5,033 nt of DNA from Leucobacter sp. UBA1945 (GTDB taxonomy: Bacteria > Actinomycetota > Actinomycetes > Actinomycetales > Microbacteriaceae), in the NCBI GenBank assembly GCA_002336855.1, contig DDEV01000122.1, forward strand, positions 1-5,033, written 5' to 3'. A program made the position numbers and the translations under genes. Positions 4,261-5,033 of this stretch are shown in pieces (position 1 is the stretch's first letter; the number at the start of each line of letters is the position of its first letter). Under the pieces are notes generated by a model. It was not told the DNA's origin and made no database searches. It was given only the letters and a program-made list of their open reading frames with translations.

Positions 4261-5033
4261 ATGAGCGATAGCAAGCAGACCGCCGCCCCAGAGTCGACGA
4301 TGTTCGACACCTCGGTGATTCCGACCGAGTTCACCGGAGAAGTGCAGCGCCTCGCTGCTGCCGACGCCGGTGCCGACGATCTGCCCGCCGACCGCTACAT
4401 CGACCGCGAGCTGAGCTGGCTGGCGTTCAACCAGCGCGTGCTCGAACTCGCAGAAGACCCCGCGGTGCCGGTGCTCGAACGGGCCAACTTTCTGGCGATC
4501 TTCGCATCGAACCTCGACGAGTTCTTCATGGTGCGCGTCGCCGGCCTGGCCGGACAGGTGCGCGAGGGGATCACCATCCGCAGCCCCGACGGCCGCACCC
4601 CGGAGCAGCAGCTCGAACAGCTGCTGCTCGAGGTCGAGCGCCTGCAGGAAGACCAGCAGAAGAGCCTGTCCAACCTGGCGGAGCTGCTGAAGGCCGAGGG
4701 TATCGAGACGATCTCGGCAGGGGCGCTCACGAAGGAGGAACGGAAGTGGCTCGAAGACCACTTCATGGAGCAGATCTTTCCGGTGCTAACGCCGCTTTCG
4801 ATCGACCCGGCGCACCCGTTCCCGTTTATTCCCAATCTCGGCTTCTCCATCGCTCTGCAGTTGCGCCACCGCAAGGGCGGCGAGGAAATGACGGCCTTGC
4901 TGCGCCTGCCGGTTGCGTTGCGCCGCTACATCCGTCTGCCCGACCGCAAGCACGCCGTGCGCTTCATCCCGATCGAGGAAACGGTGAACCTGTTCATCGG
5001 CAAGCTCTTCCCCGGCTACGAGGTGAAGGGCTC
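4261..5033 (+). CDS. ppk1: Polyphosphate kinase 1, N-terminal part, cut by the window edge
   Basis: PPK1 reversibly polymerises the gamma phosphate of ATP into inorganic polyphosphate, at the inner face of the membrane or in the cytosol. The frame is open from the ATG to the end of the window (257 codons of an expected 700 or more). After a non-conserved 40-residue N-terminal extension comes the PPK N domain: YIDRELSWLAFNQRVLELA (46-64), then FLAIFASNLDEFFMVRVAG (77-95). Asn84 there matches Asn45 of E. coli PPK, which contacts the ATP base. A helical segment (about 115-170) and the start of the middle domain follow: FPVLTPLSIDPAHPFPFIPN (173-192), then LLRLP and RFIPIEE. The catalytic His lies outside. 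There is no ribosome binding site at this ATG. A second ATG at codon 14 (4300) is possible, but the -10-like hexamer six bases before 4261 favours the first. Downstream of glnR-mshD by 64 bp and probably separately promoted, with a candidate PHO box. Confidence 0.95.
   Translation, partial: MSDSKQTAAPESTMFDTSVIPTEFTGEVQRLAAADAGADDLPADRYIDRELSWLAFNQRVLELAEDPAVPVLERANFLAIFASNLDEFFMVRVAGLAGQVREGITIRSPDGRTPEQQLEQLLLEVERLQEDQQKSLSNLAELLKAEGIETISAGALTKEERKWLEDHFMEQIFPVLTPLSIDPAHPFPFIPNLGFSIALQLRHRKGGEEMTALLRLPVALRRYIRLPDRKHAVRFIPIEETVNLFIGKLFPGYEVKG

Noticed and set aside
3384..4334. Minus-strand 316-codon frame opposite mshD
   Set aside because: An antisense shadow; the + strand codes for a complete mycothiol synthase and the start of ppk1.

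Overview
The window is high-GC DNA that reads as an actinobacterium, most likely a member of the Microbacteriaceae or a close relative. The strongest reason is a mycothiol synthase gene (mshD), since mycothiol is made only by Actinobacteria. It sits directly behind a GlnR-type orphan regulator and ahead of a polyphosphate kinase gene. GTG starts, C/G-ending codons and likely leaderless starts fit the same assignment. The family-level placement is inference.

Layout: the left end (1-495, + strand) is the C-terminal two thirds of a 2,3-bisphosphoglycerate-dependent phosphoglycerate mutase, cut by the window edge and followed by a hairpin terminator. Facing it on the minus strand (2165 down to 598) are three genes: a 93-residue three-helix membrane protein with no recognised function, a 36-residue single-helix peptide that only a close reading reveals, and a YgfZ/GcvT-like folate-binding protein with an intact KGCYRGQE signature. 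A gene-free stretch of about 445 bp (2166-2610) separates these from the + strand genes. It is not featureless: it holds four copies of a 12-base motif at 18-bp spacing arranged as two inverted pairs, a likely leaderless start that runs into a stop after nine codons, an imperfect hairpin, and the probable glnR promoter.

On the right, glnR and mshD overlap by the four bases ATGA and are probably co-transcribed. A 64-bp gap then leads to ppk1, which runs off the right edge. That gap, with the last codons of mshD, contains two 11-bp direct repeats that match the Streptomyces PHO-box unit well, placed upstream of a -10-like hexamer sitting six bases before the ppk1 ATG. This suggests phosphate (PhoP-type) control of polyphosphate synthesis from a leaderless transcript.

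Taken together, the right half links nitrogen control (GlnR), thiol redox (mycothiol) and phosphate storage (PPK1); the left half is central carbon metabolism plus an Fe-S/folate-linked maintenance factor. The genes with assigned functions belong to known families. The less explained items are the four-motif array with its dead-end start, the two small membrane proteins, and the candidate PHO box.
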